DNA of 64,000 nucleotides from CAYNKA01 sp964397655 (GTDB lineage Bacteria; Spirochaetota; Spirochaetia; DTKZ01): the NCBI GenBank assembly GCA_964397655.1, contig CAYNKA010000006.1, forward strand, positions 1 through 64,000, read 5' to 3'. The position numbers and the translations under genes were made by a program. Below are positions 1-8,550 of this stretch, piece after piece (the stretch's first letter is position 1; the number at the start of each line of letters is the position of its first letter). The notes beneath the pieces were generated by a model that was not told where the DNA came from, searched no databases, and worked only from the letters and a program-made list of their open reading frames with translations.

Positions 1-608
1 CCATCGGCCAGGAACTGCTCGGCAAGCTCGCGACCGTCAATCTGATCGGTCTCGCCTACGCCGAACGCGGCTTCAGGAACCTCACCAACTCCAAGAACGA
101 GGTGAAGGTACCGGAGGACATGAAGGGGCTCAAGATCCGCGTCATGGAGAATCCGGTCTACATCGATACGTTCAAGGCTCTCGGCGCGAACACCCTGCCC
201 ATGGCCTGGACCGAATGCCTGACCGCCCTTCAGCAGAAGACGATCGACGGACAGGAGAACCCGGTCAACGTCATCCATTCCTTCAAGCTGAACGACACCC
301 AGAAGTACCTTTCCCTCACCCGGCACACCTACTCACCGGCGATCTTCGTCATGAGCAAGCGCGCATACGACAAGCTGTCCGGTGATCTCAAGAAGGTCTT
401 CAAGGAATCCGCCCAGGCCGCGGCCGTCCATGAACGAAAGGCGAACGAGGACAACGAATCCTCCCAGCTCGCGGACCTCAAGGCCAAGGGCATGATCATA
501 ACGGAACCGAATTCGAACGCTTTCAAGCAGGCAGTCGCTCCCGTGTATGCCAAATACGAAAGCAAATACGGCGATTACCTGAAACGGATCCGGGCCGAAC
601 TCAAGTAA
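1..608 (+). CDS. TRAP transporter substrate-binding protein (DctP family), C-terminal part
   Basis: The open frame runs in from the left edge (first full codon at base 3) and ends at 608, so only about the last 200 residues are present. DctP proteins are periplasmic and deliver organic or sugar acids to a DctQM permease. The family signature is visible: LKGLKIRVMENP, with the Arg that usually salt-bridges the substrate carboxylate, then the block around ALQQKTIDGQENP. The gene lies directly upstream of dctQ and dctM on the same strand. A GTG at 102 could be mistaken for a start, but homology continues upstream of it. The ligand cannot be told from the sequence. Confidence 0.93.
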   Translation, partial: IGQELLGKLATVNLIGLAYAERGFRNLTNSKNEVKVPEDMKGLKIRVMENPVYIDTFKALGANTLPMAWTECLTALQQKTIDGQENPVNVIHSFKLNDTQKYLSLTRHTYSPAIFVMSKRAYDKLSGDLKKVFKESAQAAAVHERKANEDNESSQLADLKAKGMIITEPNSNAFKQAVAPVYAKYESKYGDYLKRIRAELK

Positions 609-624
609 CGTAGGTTCGATTCGA

Positions 625-653
625 CCGGTGCCTTCGCGGCACCGGTTTTTTTT
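625..653 (+). terminator. Hairpin with U-tract between binding protein and DctQ
   Basis: CCGGTGCC (625-632) pairs with GGCACCGG (638-645) across a five-base loop and is followed by eight T. It looks like an intrinsic terminator. Because dctQ starts at 669 it probably acts as a partial terminator or attenuator, giving more binding protein than permease. Confidence 0.8.
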
Positions 654-668
654 ATAAGGGGTAAGAGG

Positions 669-1166
669 ATGCGCTGTGCGGCTGTATTGAAAAAGCTGAG
701 CGACGTCCTGGACGGCGTAATCGCGAAGGTCGTCACCGTCTTGATCGTCGCTCTGATCTCCACCATCACGCTTCAGATCGTGAGCCGCTCTTTCTTTCAG
801 GCTTTCACCTGGACCGAAGAGCTTTCCCGCTACCTCCTGGTCTGGAGCACTTTCCTCGGGGCAACCCTGGCTTACAAGAGAGGATTGCACATCTCCATAA
901 CCTTCGTCGTCGACGCCCTGCACGGAAAATTCCGTTCCCTGTTCGTCGTCCTCGGCTATGCTCTTTCCTTGTTCTTTTTCGGCCTGGCTATCTGGAACGG
1001 CTTCGATCTCATGATCAAGCAGATCTTCCAGGTTTCACCCGCCTTGCAGCTCCCCATGCGATGGGTCTACCTCGGCATTCCTCTCGGATTCATCGTCATG
1101 TCCATCCATGCGTCGGCAAAGACGGCTGAGGAACTCGTCGGGAAAAGGAAGGAGGGCGCGGCATGA
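669..1166 (+). CDS. TRAP transporter small permease (DctQ family)
   Basis: This 165-residue protein is a four-helix membrane subunit of a tripartite ATP-independent periplasmic transporter. Hydrophobic segments lie at about residues 18-40, 52-72, 90-112 and 130-150. The typical FTWTEELSRYLLVW motif between helices one and two is present. AAGGGG seven bases upstream of the ATG supports the start. It is followed by dctM with an ATGA overlap, so the two permease subunits are translationally coupled. The family works only with a DctM partner and a DctP binding protein, both adjacent here. Confidence 0.93.
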   Translation: MRCAAVLKKLSDVLDGVIAKVVTVLIVALISTITLQIVSRSFFQAFTWTEELSRYLLVWSTFLGATLAYKRGLHISITFVVDALHGKFRSLFVVLGYALSLFFFGLAIWNGFDLMIKQIFQVSPALQLPMRWVYLGIPLGFIVMSIHASAKTAEELVGKRKEGAA

Positions 1167-2428
1167 CGGCTCTATTGTTCATATCCTTTTTCGCATTTCT
1201 TCTGATGGGAATCCCCATCGCCTTCGGCATCGGCCTCGCCTCCTTCCTGCCGCTCTACGTGGACGACATGCCCCTGGTGCTCATTGCGCAGAGGATGTTC
1301 GCGGGAACGGATTCCTTCCCGCTCATCGCCGTGCCGTTCTTCATCCTTGCCGGGGATCTTCTCGCGAAGGGAAAGGTCTCGGAAAAGCTCGTCGAGTTCG
1401 CGGATTCCATGCTCGGATTCCTGAAAGGCGGGCTTTCCGTGGTGTCGGTCCTTGCCTCCATGTTCTTCGCCGCGATCTCCGGTTCGGGGGCCGCGACCAC
1501 CGCCGCGGTCGGGACTACGCTGGTTCCCGAGCTCGACAAGAAGGGTTACGACAAGGCCTCCTCCGCCGCCCTCATCGCAGCGAGCGGAACGATAGGCGTC
1601 GTCATTCCTCCGTCGGTTCCGATGGTCCTCTATGCCGTGGTCGCGGACCAGTCGGTCACCAAGCTCTTCCTGAACGGATTCGTTCCGGGCGTCGCCATGG
1701 GCCTCATTCTCATGATCATCGCGATCGTGCAGGCTTACAAGCGGAACTATCCCCAGGGGGCCGAGTTCTCCATTCCGAACATCCTCCGGACCTTCAAGGA
1801 CGCGATCTGGGGGCTCATGACGCCGATCATCATTCTCGGCGGAATCTTCTCCGGGGTTTTCACGCCTTCTGAGGCCGCGGTTATCGCGGTGAATTACTCC
1901 CTCGTCGTCTCGCTCTTCGTCTATCGAGACATGAAGCTCAAGGACGTGGCGAACGTCATCTGCAAATCCGCCATCACGATGTCGGTCGTCATGATCATCA
2001 TCGCGACTTCGGCGGTGTTCAGCTGGGTGCTCGCGAACTGGGACATACCGACGCAGATCGCCGAAGGAATCCTCGCCGTCTCGGACAACAAGTACGTGAT
2101 TCTTTTCCTCATCACGGTGATCATTCTCATCGCCGGCGTCTTCATGGAGACGGCTTCCGCGCTCATCATCCTGACCCCGGTGTTCCTGCCCCTGGTCACG
2201 GCCCTTGAGGTCGATCTGCTGCATTTCGGCCTCATCATCGTCATAGGGCTGGCCATCGGCATGGTGACGCCGCCGGTCGCGATCAACCTCTACGTCGCGA
2301 GCACGATCACGGGACTCCCCATAGAGAAGATCACGAAGTCGATAGGAGTCTACCTCCTCGGTCTCGTTCTCGTGCTCTTCCTTTGGGTCTATCTTCCCCT
2401 CATGTTCCCGGGCTTGATCCTGCAGTAG
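1163..2428 (+). CDS. TRAP transporter large permease (DctM family)
   Basis: A 421-residue polytopic membrane protein of the ion-transporter superfamily, the transport channel of the TRAP system, driven by an ion gradient. Hydrophobic helices run along the whole length. Family blocks seen are the GTDSFPLIAVPFFILAG stretch near residue 50, the GSGAATTAAVG loop near residue 110 and the C-terminal GMVTPPVAINLYV loop. The start overlaps dctQ by four bases. It ends convergently against the response regulator gene at 2500. Substrate specificity sits in the binding protein and is unknown. Confidence 0.95.
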   Translation: MTALLFISFFAFLLMGIPIAFGIGLASFLPLYVDDMPLVLIAQRMFAGTDSFPLIAVPFFILAGDLLAKGKVSEKLVEFADSMLGFLKGGLSVVSVLASMFFAAISGSGAATTAAVGTTLVPELDKKGYDKASSAALIAASGTIGVVIPPSVPMVLYAVVADQSVTKLFLNGFVPGVAMGLILMIIAIVQAYKRNYPQGAEFSIPNILRTFKDAIWGLMTPIIILGGIFSGVFTPSEAAVIAVNYSLVVSLFVYRDMKLKDVANVICKSAITMSVVMIIIATSAVFSWVLANWDIPTQIAEGILAVSDNKYVILFLITVIILIAGVFMETASALIILTPVFLPLVTALEVDLLHFGLIIVIGLAIGMVTPPVAINLYVASTITGLPIEKITKSIGVYLLGLVLVLFLWVYLPLMFPGLILQ

Positions 2429-2445
2429 GGCTTTCGGTTCCGGTG

Positions 2446-2481
2446 AAAAAAAAAGGCCGTCCGTCGATCAGACGGACGGCC
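2446..2481 (-). terminator. Intrinsic terminator of the efflux/two-component operon
   Basis: A perfect 11-bp stem (2455-2465 with 2471-2481, loop GATCA) is followed on the minus strand by nine T (A-run 2446-2454). It lies just past the stop of the response regulator. On the plus strand it has no T-run, so it mainly ends the minus-strand operon. Confidence 0.88.
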
Positions 2482-2499
2482 CCTGTTCCCCTCGGCCGG

Positions 2500-3855
2500 T
2501 CATTCGTCTATGCAGTATTCCTGGATCTTGTAGATTATCGTCCGCCTGCTGATCCCGAGTTCTTTGGCGGCCCGGGTGCGGTTGCCCTTCCATTTCCGGA
2601 GCGTTTCCGCGATCATGATCCGTTCCATCTGTTCCAATTTCCCCATCGCGGGCTTGTCGTGCGAGGCGCCGGCGCTCGAAGCATCCGGCAGGTCGAGCGA
2701 AAGCGGAGGTCGCACGTCGATGTCGTTTTCACGGATCATGTCGTCGCTGCAGTAGATGAGGGCGCGCTCGAGGATGTTTTCCAGTTCCCGGACGTTCCCG
2801 GGGAAGGAATAACCTCGAAGTTTCCTGATCGATTCGTCCGAAATCTTCTTCGGAACGGCCCCGATCCGCTTCCCGAGCTTTTCGAGGATGGCGTCGCAGA
2901 GAAGGGGAATGTCGTCGAGACGCTCGCGGAGGGGAGGAATCGATATGCGGATCACGTTGAGTCGGTAGAAAAGGTCCTCCCGGAAGGAGCCGCCGCGGAC
3001 CTTTTCCTCGAGATTCCTGTTCGTCGCGGAGAGTATTCTCGCGTTGACGGGGATGTCGCGGGTTCCGCCCAGACGGCGGATCTTCCGGTCCTGGAGCACG
3101 CGGAGGAGCTTCACCTGGAGGTTGACGGGCATGTCGCCTATCTCGTCGAGGAAGAGGGTTCCGGAGCCGGCGAGTTCGAACAAACCGGGCTTCCTAGCGT
3201 CGGCGGAGGTGAATGCTCCTTTCTCGTGTCCGAAGAGTTCGCTTTCGATGAGGCTCTCGGGTATGCCGCCCACGTTGACCGCTATGAACGGTTCCGAGGC
3301 CCGGGCCGATCTCTCGTGGATCTCCCTCGCGACGATTTCCTTTCCCGTCCCGCTCTCGCCCGTTATGAGGACGGTGGAATCGCTGCCGGCGACCTTCGTG
3401 ATGTGGTTCCGGATGAGCCTGACGGTCTCGTGCTCCCCGACGAAACGAAGGTTGGGCCTGACGGTCCTGAGCTCGGCTTCGAGGGAGAGCTTCCTGTTTT
3501 CCTCGGTCACGATCTGACGGACTTTCCGGATGAGTTCCTTCGAGTCGAAAGGCTTTTCAAGGAAGTCCTTCGCGCCCGATTTCAAGGCCTTGACCGCGTC
3601 GACGATCTCGCCGTGGGCCGAGATGATGATCACGGGCACCAGGAGGCCTTCCCTCCCGATCCATTCGAGGAGTTCCTGGCCCGAAAGCCCCGGCATTTTG
3701 AGGTCGATGATCGCCAGATCGAATTTCTGGTTTTCCAGGGCGCGTTTCGCGTCGAGCCCGTCCTGGACGGAAAAGACTTCCATCCTTTCCAGCTCGAGGA
3801 GCCGTTGCAGGGACTCTCGGATGTTTTTTTCGTCGTCCGCAATGAGGATTCTCAT
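2500..3855 (-). CDS. NtrC-family sigma-54-dependent response regulator
   Basis: This 451-residue protein has three domains. The receiver (1-120) carries phosphoacceptor Asp51, acidic Asp7/Asp8 and Lys101. The AAA+ sigma-54 interaction domain (about 138-365) has Walker A GESGTGKE (166-173) and Walker B GTLFLDEIGD (232-241). A Fis-type helix-turn-helix lies at about 405-447. The loop that contacts sigma-54 reads GAFTSA (213-218) instead of the usual GAFTGA. It overlaps the upstream histidine kinase gene by four bases and is the last gene of the efflux operon. It probably activates that operon's own sigma-54-type promoter at 9890-9907 (inference). Confidence 0.95.
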   Translation of the reverse strand: MRILIADDEKNIRESLQRLLELERMEVFSVQDGLDAKRALENQKFDLAIIDLKMPGLSGQELLEWIGREGLLVPVIIISAHGEIVDAVKALKSGAKDFLEKPFDSKELIRKVRQIVTEENRKLSLEAELRTVRPNLRFVGEHETVRLIRNHITKVAGSDSTVLITGESGTGKEIVAREIHERSARASEPFIAVNVGGIPESLIESELFGHEKGAFTSADARKPGLFELAGSGTLFLDEIGDMPVNLQVKLLRVLQDRKIRRLGGTRDIPVNARILSATNRNLEEKVRGGSFREDLFYRLNVIRISIPPLRERLDDIPLLCDAILEKLGKRIGAVPKKISDESIRKLRGYSFPGNVRELENILERALIYCSDDMIRENDIDVRPPLSLDLPDASSAGASHDKPAMGKLEQMERIMIAETLRKWKGNRTRAAKELGISRRTIIYKIQEYCIDE

Positions 3856-5246
3856 AGGTTGTCCTCTGGTAGTAGAATTTCCGCCACAGTACCTCCGCCT
3901 TCCCTGTTCCCGAGGAGGATGCTGCCGCCGGCCGATTCAACGAATCGTTTCGCTATCGATAGTCCTATTCCGAAACCCTTGCTCTTGGTGGTGAAAAAGG
4001 GATCGAAAAGCTGCTCCAAGTCGACGCCCGGAAGTCCGGATCCGCGATCCATGACCTCCATGAGCGCCCAGTTCTTCTCCCTCCGGAACCGGATTTTCAC
4101 ATCCTTCGGATCACTTCCGGAGTCGAGCGCGTTCCGGACGAGATTCTCCACGACGGACCGGAATCGCTCCTTGTCGACGAATACGCGGAGATCCGGCGCC
4201 TCGGAGTCGTCGATCTCGATGTCCGGCGCCATCCTGGCGACCGTTTCCCGGACGTAAGGCGAAAGTTCGAACCGCGTCGGCGCGCCCCGTGGTTCCCGGA
4301 GAAAGTCGCCCATCCTGTCCACGAGGGTCCGAAGGCGCGCTACTTCCTGATTGATCGCAGCCAACTCGTTCCGGACGCCGTCGGGATGGACCTTCTCGAT
4401 GACGTCGGTCTGGAGCCGGATGGCGCTCAGGGGATTCTTGATTTCGTGGGCGATCGTCCTCGCGGCGGACCCGAGAATGACGAGTTGCTGCTGGTCTTGG
4501 ATCTTCCGTTGGTAGTCCAGGTTCTTCAGGATCGTCCTGCGGACCGCCCAGATCGAGATGCCGAGGAAGATCTCCCAGCTGAAGAAGATCGCGACGTTCA
4601 GGCGGTTCGACCAGAGATACTTTTCCTGCGTGACCGCAAAATAGAAGAGGAGCGATTCGTGCCCGCGCTTCCTTTCGCCTGAAGTACGTTCCCGTTGTTC
4701 CCCTTCGGGGGGGCTTTCCTGCCGAGGACGTTCCTGACTCCGGTCTCCGTTGATCTCCAGGATGTCGGGGATCGGCATCACGACAGCTATGGTTTCGCTC
4801 TCCCTGTCCGAAAGGTAGTGGCGGGGCGGGAACTCCCTCGTTTCCCTGGCGGGTAGCTCGCTCTGGCGGAGTCTTTCGGGCGCCAACCCGTACTTGAAGA
4901 GGATCTCTCCGTCCTTCCGATAGACGGCGATTCCCGTGACTTTCCGATGCAATTCGGGATTCGAACGGAGGATGCGGATGAATTCCTCGGTTTCCTTCGA
5001 GGTGTTGAACTCCTGCCCGCCCTTCCGAGCGGCCTGCGGCTCGTTCGGCCCTCCGTTCGGCATCCTCCCTTCGGCCCTGCGTGCGGAAAAGAGCAGGCTC
5101 ATGATCGTCTCCGCTTCGTTCCTCGCGAGAAGGTGGTTCGTGTAGAGCTGGCTGCGCAGGATGAGGAAGCTGAGGAAGGTTATGACGAGGAAAATCGTTC
5201 CCGCGACGATCCTCGAAATGATTTCGTTATTCCTTCCTTCCTTCAT
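3852..5246 (-). CDS. Membrane sensor histidine kinase (NtrB/AtoS-like)
   Basis: The 464-residue protein has an N-terminal membrane helix (about 13-30), an extracytoplasmic region rich in Glu/Arg/Pro (31-210), a second helix (about 215-236), and a HisKA domain with His267 in AHEIKNPLSA. An HATPase domain follows, with the N box at RNAL (371-374), G1 at DRGSGLP and G2 at GFGIGLS. It overlaps tolC upstream and the response regulator downstream by four bases each. It should phosphorylate the NtrC-type partner. The periplasmic domain matches nothing I can name; a pump substrate or envelope stress is a reasonable but unproven signal. Confidence 0.93.
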   Translation of the reverse strand: MKEGRNNEIISRIVAGTIFLVITFLSFLILRSQLYTNHLLARNEAETIMSLLFSARRAEGRMPNGGPNEPQAARKGGQEFNTSKETEEFIRILRSNPELHRKVTGIAVYRKDGEILFKYGLAPERLRQSELPARETREFPPRHYLSDRESETIAVVMPIPDILEINGDRSQERPRQESPPEGEQRERTSGERKRGHESLLFYFAVTQEKYLWSNRLNVAIFFSWEIFLGISIWAVRRTILKNLDYQRKIQDQQQLVILGSAARTIAHEIKNPLSAIRLQTDVIEKVHPDGVRNELAAINQEVARLRTLVDRMGDFLREPRGAPTRFELSPYVRETVARMAPDIEIDDSEAPDLRVFVDKERFRSVVENLVRNALDSGSDPKDVKIRFRREKNWALMEVMDRGSGLPGVDLEQLFDPFFTTKSKGFGIGLSIAKRFVESAGGSILLGNREGGGTVAEILLPEDNL

Positions 5247-6583
5247 GAGAACCCGGCCTTTTTGACGATGTCCAGGAGGGAGGATTCCTTTTCGAAGCCG
5301 AGAAGGTAGACCAGCACCGTCCAGGACTGGTAGAAGGAGTACGAGCTGGTGATGAAAGTGGTCCTGTTCGTGTCGAGGAGGGCTTCCGCCTGGTACAAAT
5401 CGGAGACGGTGGCGGAGGAGAGTCGGAATTTCTCGAAGACCTGCTCGTAGTGTTCCTGGGCGAACGAAAAGGCCGTGCGCGCGGATTCGATTCCATGGGC
5501 CGCCGAGATGAGATCGAGGATGGTGCTGTTCAGCGTCAGGCGGAAATCCTCCACCTGGGCGTCCAGGGAGAGCTGGTCCGACTCGACCGTGTTCTCCGCC
5601 TGCTTCACTCCCGCCGCCTTGTTCTGGTAGGGAAAGATCGGAACGCTCCCCGAGAGCTTCACGACGCCGTTGTCGGAAAGGGGGCCGAACTGCGAGTTCG
5701 TCCAGGTGTGGGACCAGGAGAGGGAGACCGACGGAAGGAATGCGGCCTTCCTGACGTCCACGGCGAATTTCGCGGCGTCGATCTCCAGTTCCTTCATCCG
5801 TATGTCGGGATTCTCCCTCCTGCCCGCTCCGTAGAGTTCCCCGATCAGCCTGGTCACGTTCTCGTTCGGCGTGTCGCGGAAGAATCTGCTCAGCCTGTCG
5901 AAGAAGTCCCGGTCGAGGGGCACGACCTCGGGATCCGTCTTCGTCCCTATGAGCGAGGCGAGCTTCACCCTGCTGATCGAGAGGTTGTAGGCCGCCTGGA
6001 CTGCGGCGGTCTTCTTACCGGCGAGGGTTGACTTGCTTTCCAGATAGCCGGCCCGGTCGAGGATCCCCGAGGAATACTTCGCCTCCGCTATCTCCATCTG
6101 CTTCGTCGACGCTTCAAGGTCTTTTTCCGCTGCGTTTCTTTTCTCCTGTTTTTCCAGGACGTCGATGTACTGGGCGTCGAGCGCCTTGAGGGCCGCGATT
6201 CTCGCGGACTTGAGGGCGGCTTCCGCCTGGAGGTTCTGCCGGGAGATTTTCCTGAGGGTCGCGAGCTTCTCGCCTCCCGAAAAGATCGTCTGGGTGAGGG
6301 AGAGGCCGACGCCGGAGGTCCAGTCGAGGGGGCCCGCGTCGTTCGCCGGATATCCTCCCGAGAGCGATCCCGTCGCCGAAACGGACGGATAGAAGTCCGC
6401 GATCGCGGACTCCCTGTCCAGGAGGCTGGACCGCAGGGAGAGTTCGGCCTTCTGAACGGACCGGTCGGTCCTGAGCGCGAGTGCGCGGGCCTCGTCCAGA
6501 GTCGTCGGCGCCGCGAAGGCGAGGAGGGGGGCGGCGACGATGGTGAACAGGAGCGTGATGGTTCTTTTCGTGCGGCTGCTCAT
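5243..6583 (-). CDS. TolC-family outer membrane efflux protein
   Basis: This 446-residue protein has a signal peptide (about 1-24, ending AFA) and then the long alpha-helical repeats of the OEP family. It would form the outer-membrane exit duct of a tripartite pump. I chose the ATG at 6583 because the signal peptide begins there; the frame stays open far upstream, but that stretch is a shadow of the permease gene. The stop overlaps the kinase start (ATGA). The gap to the upstream permease gene is two bases. Family membership is clear from the paired helical repeats and the context with HlyD and MacB-type subunits. Confidence 0.9.
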   Translation of the reverse strand: MSSRTKRTITLLFTIVAAPLLAFAAPTTLDEARALALRTDRSVQKAELSLRSSLLDRESAIADFYPSVSATGSLSGGYPANDAGPLDWTSGVGLSLTQTIFSGGEKLATLRKISRQNLQAEAALKSARIAALKALDAQYIDVLEKQEKRNAAEKDLEASTKQMEIAEAKYSSGILDRAGYLESKSTLAGKKTAAVQAAYNLSISRVKLASLIGTKTDPEVVPLDRDFFDRLSRFFRDTPNENVTRLIGELYGAGRRENPDIRMKELEIDAAKFAVDVRKAAFLPSVSLSWSHTWTNSQFGPLSDNGVVKLSGSVPIFPYQNKAAGVKQAENTVESDQLSLDAQVEDFRLTLNSTILDLISAAHGIESARTAFSFAQEHYEQVFEKFRLSSATVSDLYQAEALLDTNRTTFITSSYSFYQSWTVLVYLLGFEKESSLLDIVKKAGFS

Positions 6584-6585
6584 GA

Positions 6586-7785
6586 TTATTCCGTCCTCAA
6601 CGCGTCTATGGGGTTCATGTTCGCCGCCTTCAGGGCCGGATAGTAGCCGAAGAAGATTCCCACTGCGGCGGCGAATCCCGCGGAAACGAGAATGAACAGC
6701 GGATTGATGAAGGCTTTCTGAGACGACAGGGCGTTTATGGCGTAGACCGCTCCCGCCGCGATGATGATGCCGATTATTCCTCCCAAAAGGCTCAGCACGA
6801 CGGATTCCGTGAGGAACTGGAGAAGAATGTCCCTCTTCCTCGCCCCGACCGAAAGACGGATGCCGATCTCCCTCGTCCTCTCCGTCACGGACACGAGCAT
6901 GATGTTCATGATGCCTATGCCCCCGACGAGGAGAGAAACTCCCGCGATCGCCGCGAGCAGAATGGTGAGGGTCTTCGCCGTGGAGGAGGCGACCTCGATG
7001 ATCTGCGACTGGTTGAAGACGTTGAAGTCGTTGTCCTTGTCTTCGCCGAGCCTGTGCGATTCGCGCATGATGTCGGTTATCTCCTCCTGGGCCTGATCCA
7101 TGACGTTTTCCGAGGCGGCGCTCATCTCGATGGAGGAGATGAACCTTCCGCCCTCGAGCCGGCCGAGCGCGCTTTCGATGGGGATCATGACCACGTCGTC
7201 CTGGTCGTTCCCCATGGCGTTTTTCCCCTTGCTTTTCAAGACCCCGATCACCTGATACGGAGTGTTGGCGATCCTTATGCGGGCTCCGATCGGGTCGACG
7301 TAGGGGAACAGTTCCTTCGCCACGGTGGCCCCGAGAACCGCCACCTTCTGCTTCGACTTCGCCTCCCGCTCGGAGAAGAAGTTGCCGGATTCCACCTCCC
7401 ACTGGTGGATCTCGAGGAAGGGCTCCTCGACGCCGTACACCGTAGTGGACCAGTTGCCGCTTCCGCCCACGACCCTGGTCGTTATCCTCATGGTCCCCGA
7501 GACCGCGGAAACGTTCACCGCCTCCTTCCTGAGCCTGGCTACGTCCTGCAGGCTGAGGCGGTTCGCCTGTCTCGCCATTCCGCCCCTGGGAGGCATGACG
7601 ATGATGAGGTTCGTTCCCATCGAGGCGATGTTCTCTTTGATCATCCTCTGGGATCCTTCGCCGACCGCCACCATCACGATGACCGAGCAGACACCGATGA
7701 TGATGCCGAGGGTGGTGAGGAGGCTTCGCATCCTGTTCCTCAGGATGCTTCTGAAGGAGAGGACCACGAGCACGGACGCCTTCAT
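6586..7785 (-). CDS. MacB-type ABC transporter permease
   Basis: This 399-residue protein has an N-terminal membrane helix (about 20-42), a large periplasmic MacB core domain (about 45-270) and three C-terminal helices in an FtsX-like domain (about 275-390). It ends with the family-typical phrase GYYPALKAANMNPIDALR. Its start overlaps the ATPase stop by four bases. It acts as a mechanotransmission ABC subunit in the inner membrane and works with a periplasmic adaptor and TolC to expel macrolides, peptides, lipoproteins or siderophores in known cases. The substrate here is unknown. Confidence 0.93.
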   Translation of the reverse strand: MKASVLVVLSFRSILRNRMRSLLTTLGIIIGVCSVIVMVAVGEGSQRMIKENIASMGTNLIIVMPPRGGMARQANRLSLQDVARLRKEAVNVSAVSGTMRITTRVVGGSGNWSTTVYGVEEPFLEIHQWEVESGNFFSEREAKSKQKVAVLGATVAKELFPYVDPIGARIRIANTPYQVIGVLKSKGKNAMGNDQDDVVMIPIESALGRLEGGRFISSIEMSAASENVMDQAQEEITDIMRESHRLGEDKDNDFNVFNQSQIIEVASSTAKTLTILLAAIAGVSLLVGGIGIMNIMLVSVTERTREIGIRLSVGARKRDILLQFLTESVVLSLLGGIIGIIIAAGAVYAINALSSQKAFINPLFILVSAGFAAAVGIFFGYYPALKAANMNPIDALRTE

Positions 7786-8543
7786 GCTTTCGCCTCCTCC
7801 AGGAACCTCTCGTGGCTCCTCCGCCATTCCGCAAGAGCCTGTTTCGCCTCCTGCCTGCCCGGGATGGGCCCGTCCGAAACGATGCGGCCGTCGCGCACCG
7901 TCACCTTTCTCCGCGCGAAGGAGGCGATGTCCGGCTCGTGGGTGACCATGACGATCGTGATGCCCTGGTCGTTCAGCTCCTGGAAGAGCGACATGATTTC
8001 GAGCGAGGTCTCCGAGTCGAGGTTCCCGGTGGGCTCGTCCGCGAGTATGAGCGCGGGATCGTTCACCAGGGCCCTCGCGATCGCGACCCTCTGCTGCTGG
8101 CCGCCGGACAGCTGTGTGGGAACGTGGTGCATCCTCGAACCGAGCCCCACCCTCTCGAGGGCCGCGGCCGCCCTTTCCACGGGATGGCGGTCCTTGTCCC
8201 GGCGGTTGTAGAGCATCGGTAGCTCTACGTTCTCCAAAGCCGTGGTCTTGGGAAGAAGGTTGAATCCCTGGAAGACGAAGCCGATCTTCGTGTTGCGGAT
8301 TTCCGAGAGCCTGTCGGAATCCATGAGCGCGGTGTCGATGCCGTCGAGACGGTAGTTTCCCGAGGTCGGTTTGTCCAGGCATCCCATGACGTTCATGAGG
8401 GTGGACTTCCCCGAACCCGAGGCTCCCATGATCGCGACGAACTCCTTCGGGTCGATCGAGAGGTCGAGTCCGTCGAGAGCCTTCACCACGACTTCCCCGA
8501 AATCGTAATAGCGCTTGATTCCCTGCATTTCGATGACGGCCAT
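7782..8543 (-). CDS. ABC transporter ATPase (MacB/LolD type)
   Basis: The 253-residue cytoplasmic ATPase has Walker A GASGSGKS (40-47), signature LSGGQ (145-149), Walker B LILADE (165-170) and the H-loop His202. Unlike E. coli MacB, the ATPase and permease are separate genes. Residues 230-253 form a charged C-terminal tail beyond the usual end. It lies seven bases after the adaptor gene and overlaps the permease. It powers the pump by ATP-driven dimerisation. Confidence 0.95.
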   Translation of the reverse strand: MAVIEMQGIKRYYDFGEVVVKALDGLDLSIDPKEFVAIMGASGSGKSTLMNVMGCLDKPTSGNYRLDGIDTALMDSDRLSEIRNTKIGFVFQGFNLLPKTTALENVELPMLYNRRDKDRHPVERAAAALERVGLGSRMHHVPTQLSGGQQQRVAIARALVNDPALILADEPTGNLDSETSLEIMSLFQELNDQGITIVMVTHEPDIASFARRKVTVRDGRIVSDGPIPGRQEAKQALAEWRRSHERFLEEAKA

Positions 8544-8550
8544 GGTTTTC

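Noticed and set aside
2383..4257. A 624-codon plus-strand open frame opposite the regulator and kinase genes
   Set aside because: It is the antisense shadow of GC-rich genes with clear domains on the minus strand; its product is low-complexity Arg/Asp/Gly/Pro-rich and matches no family.
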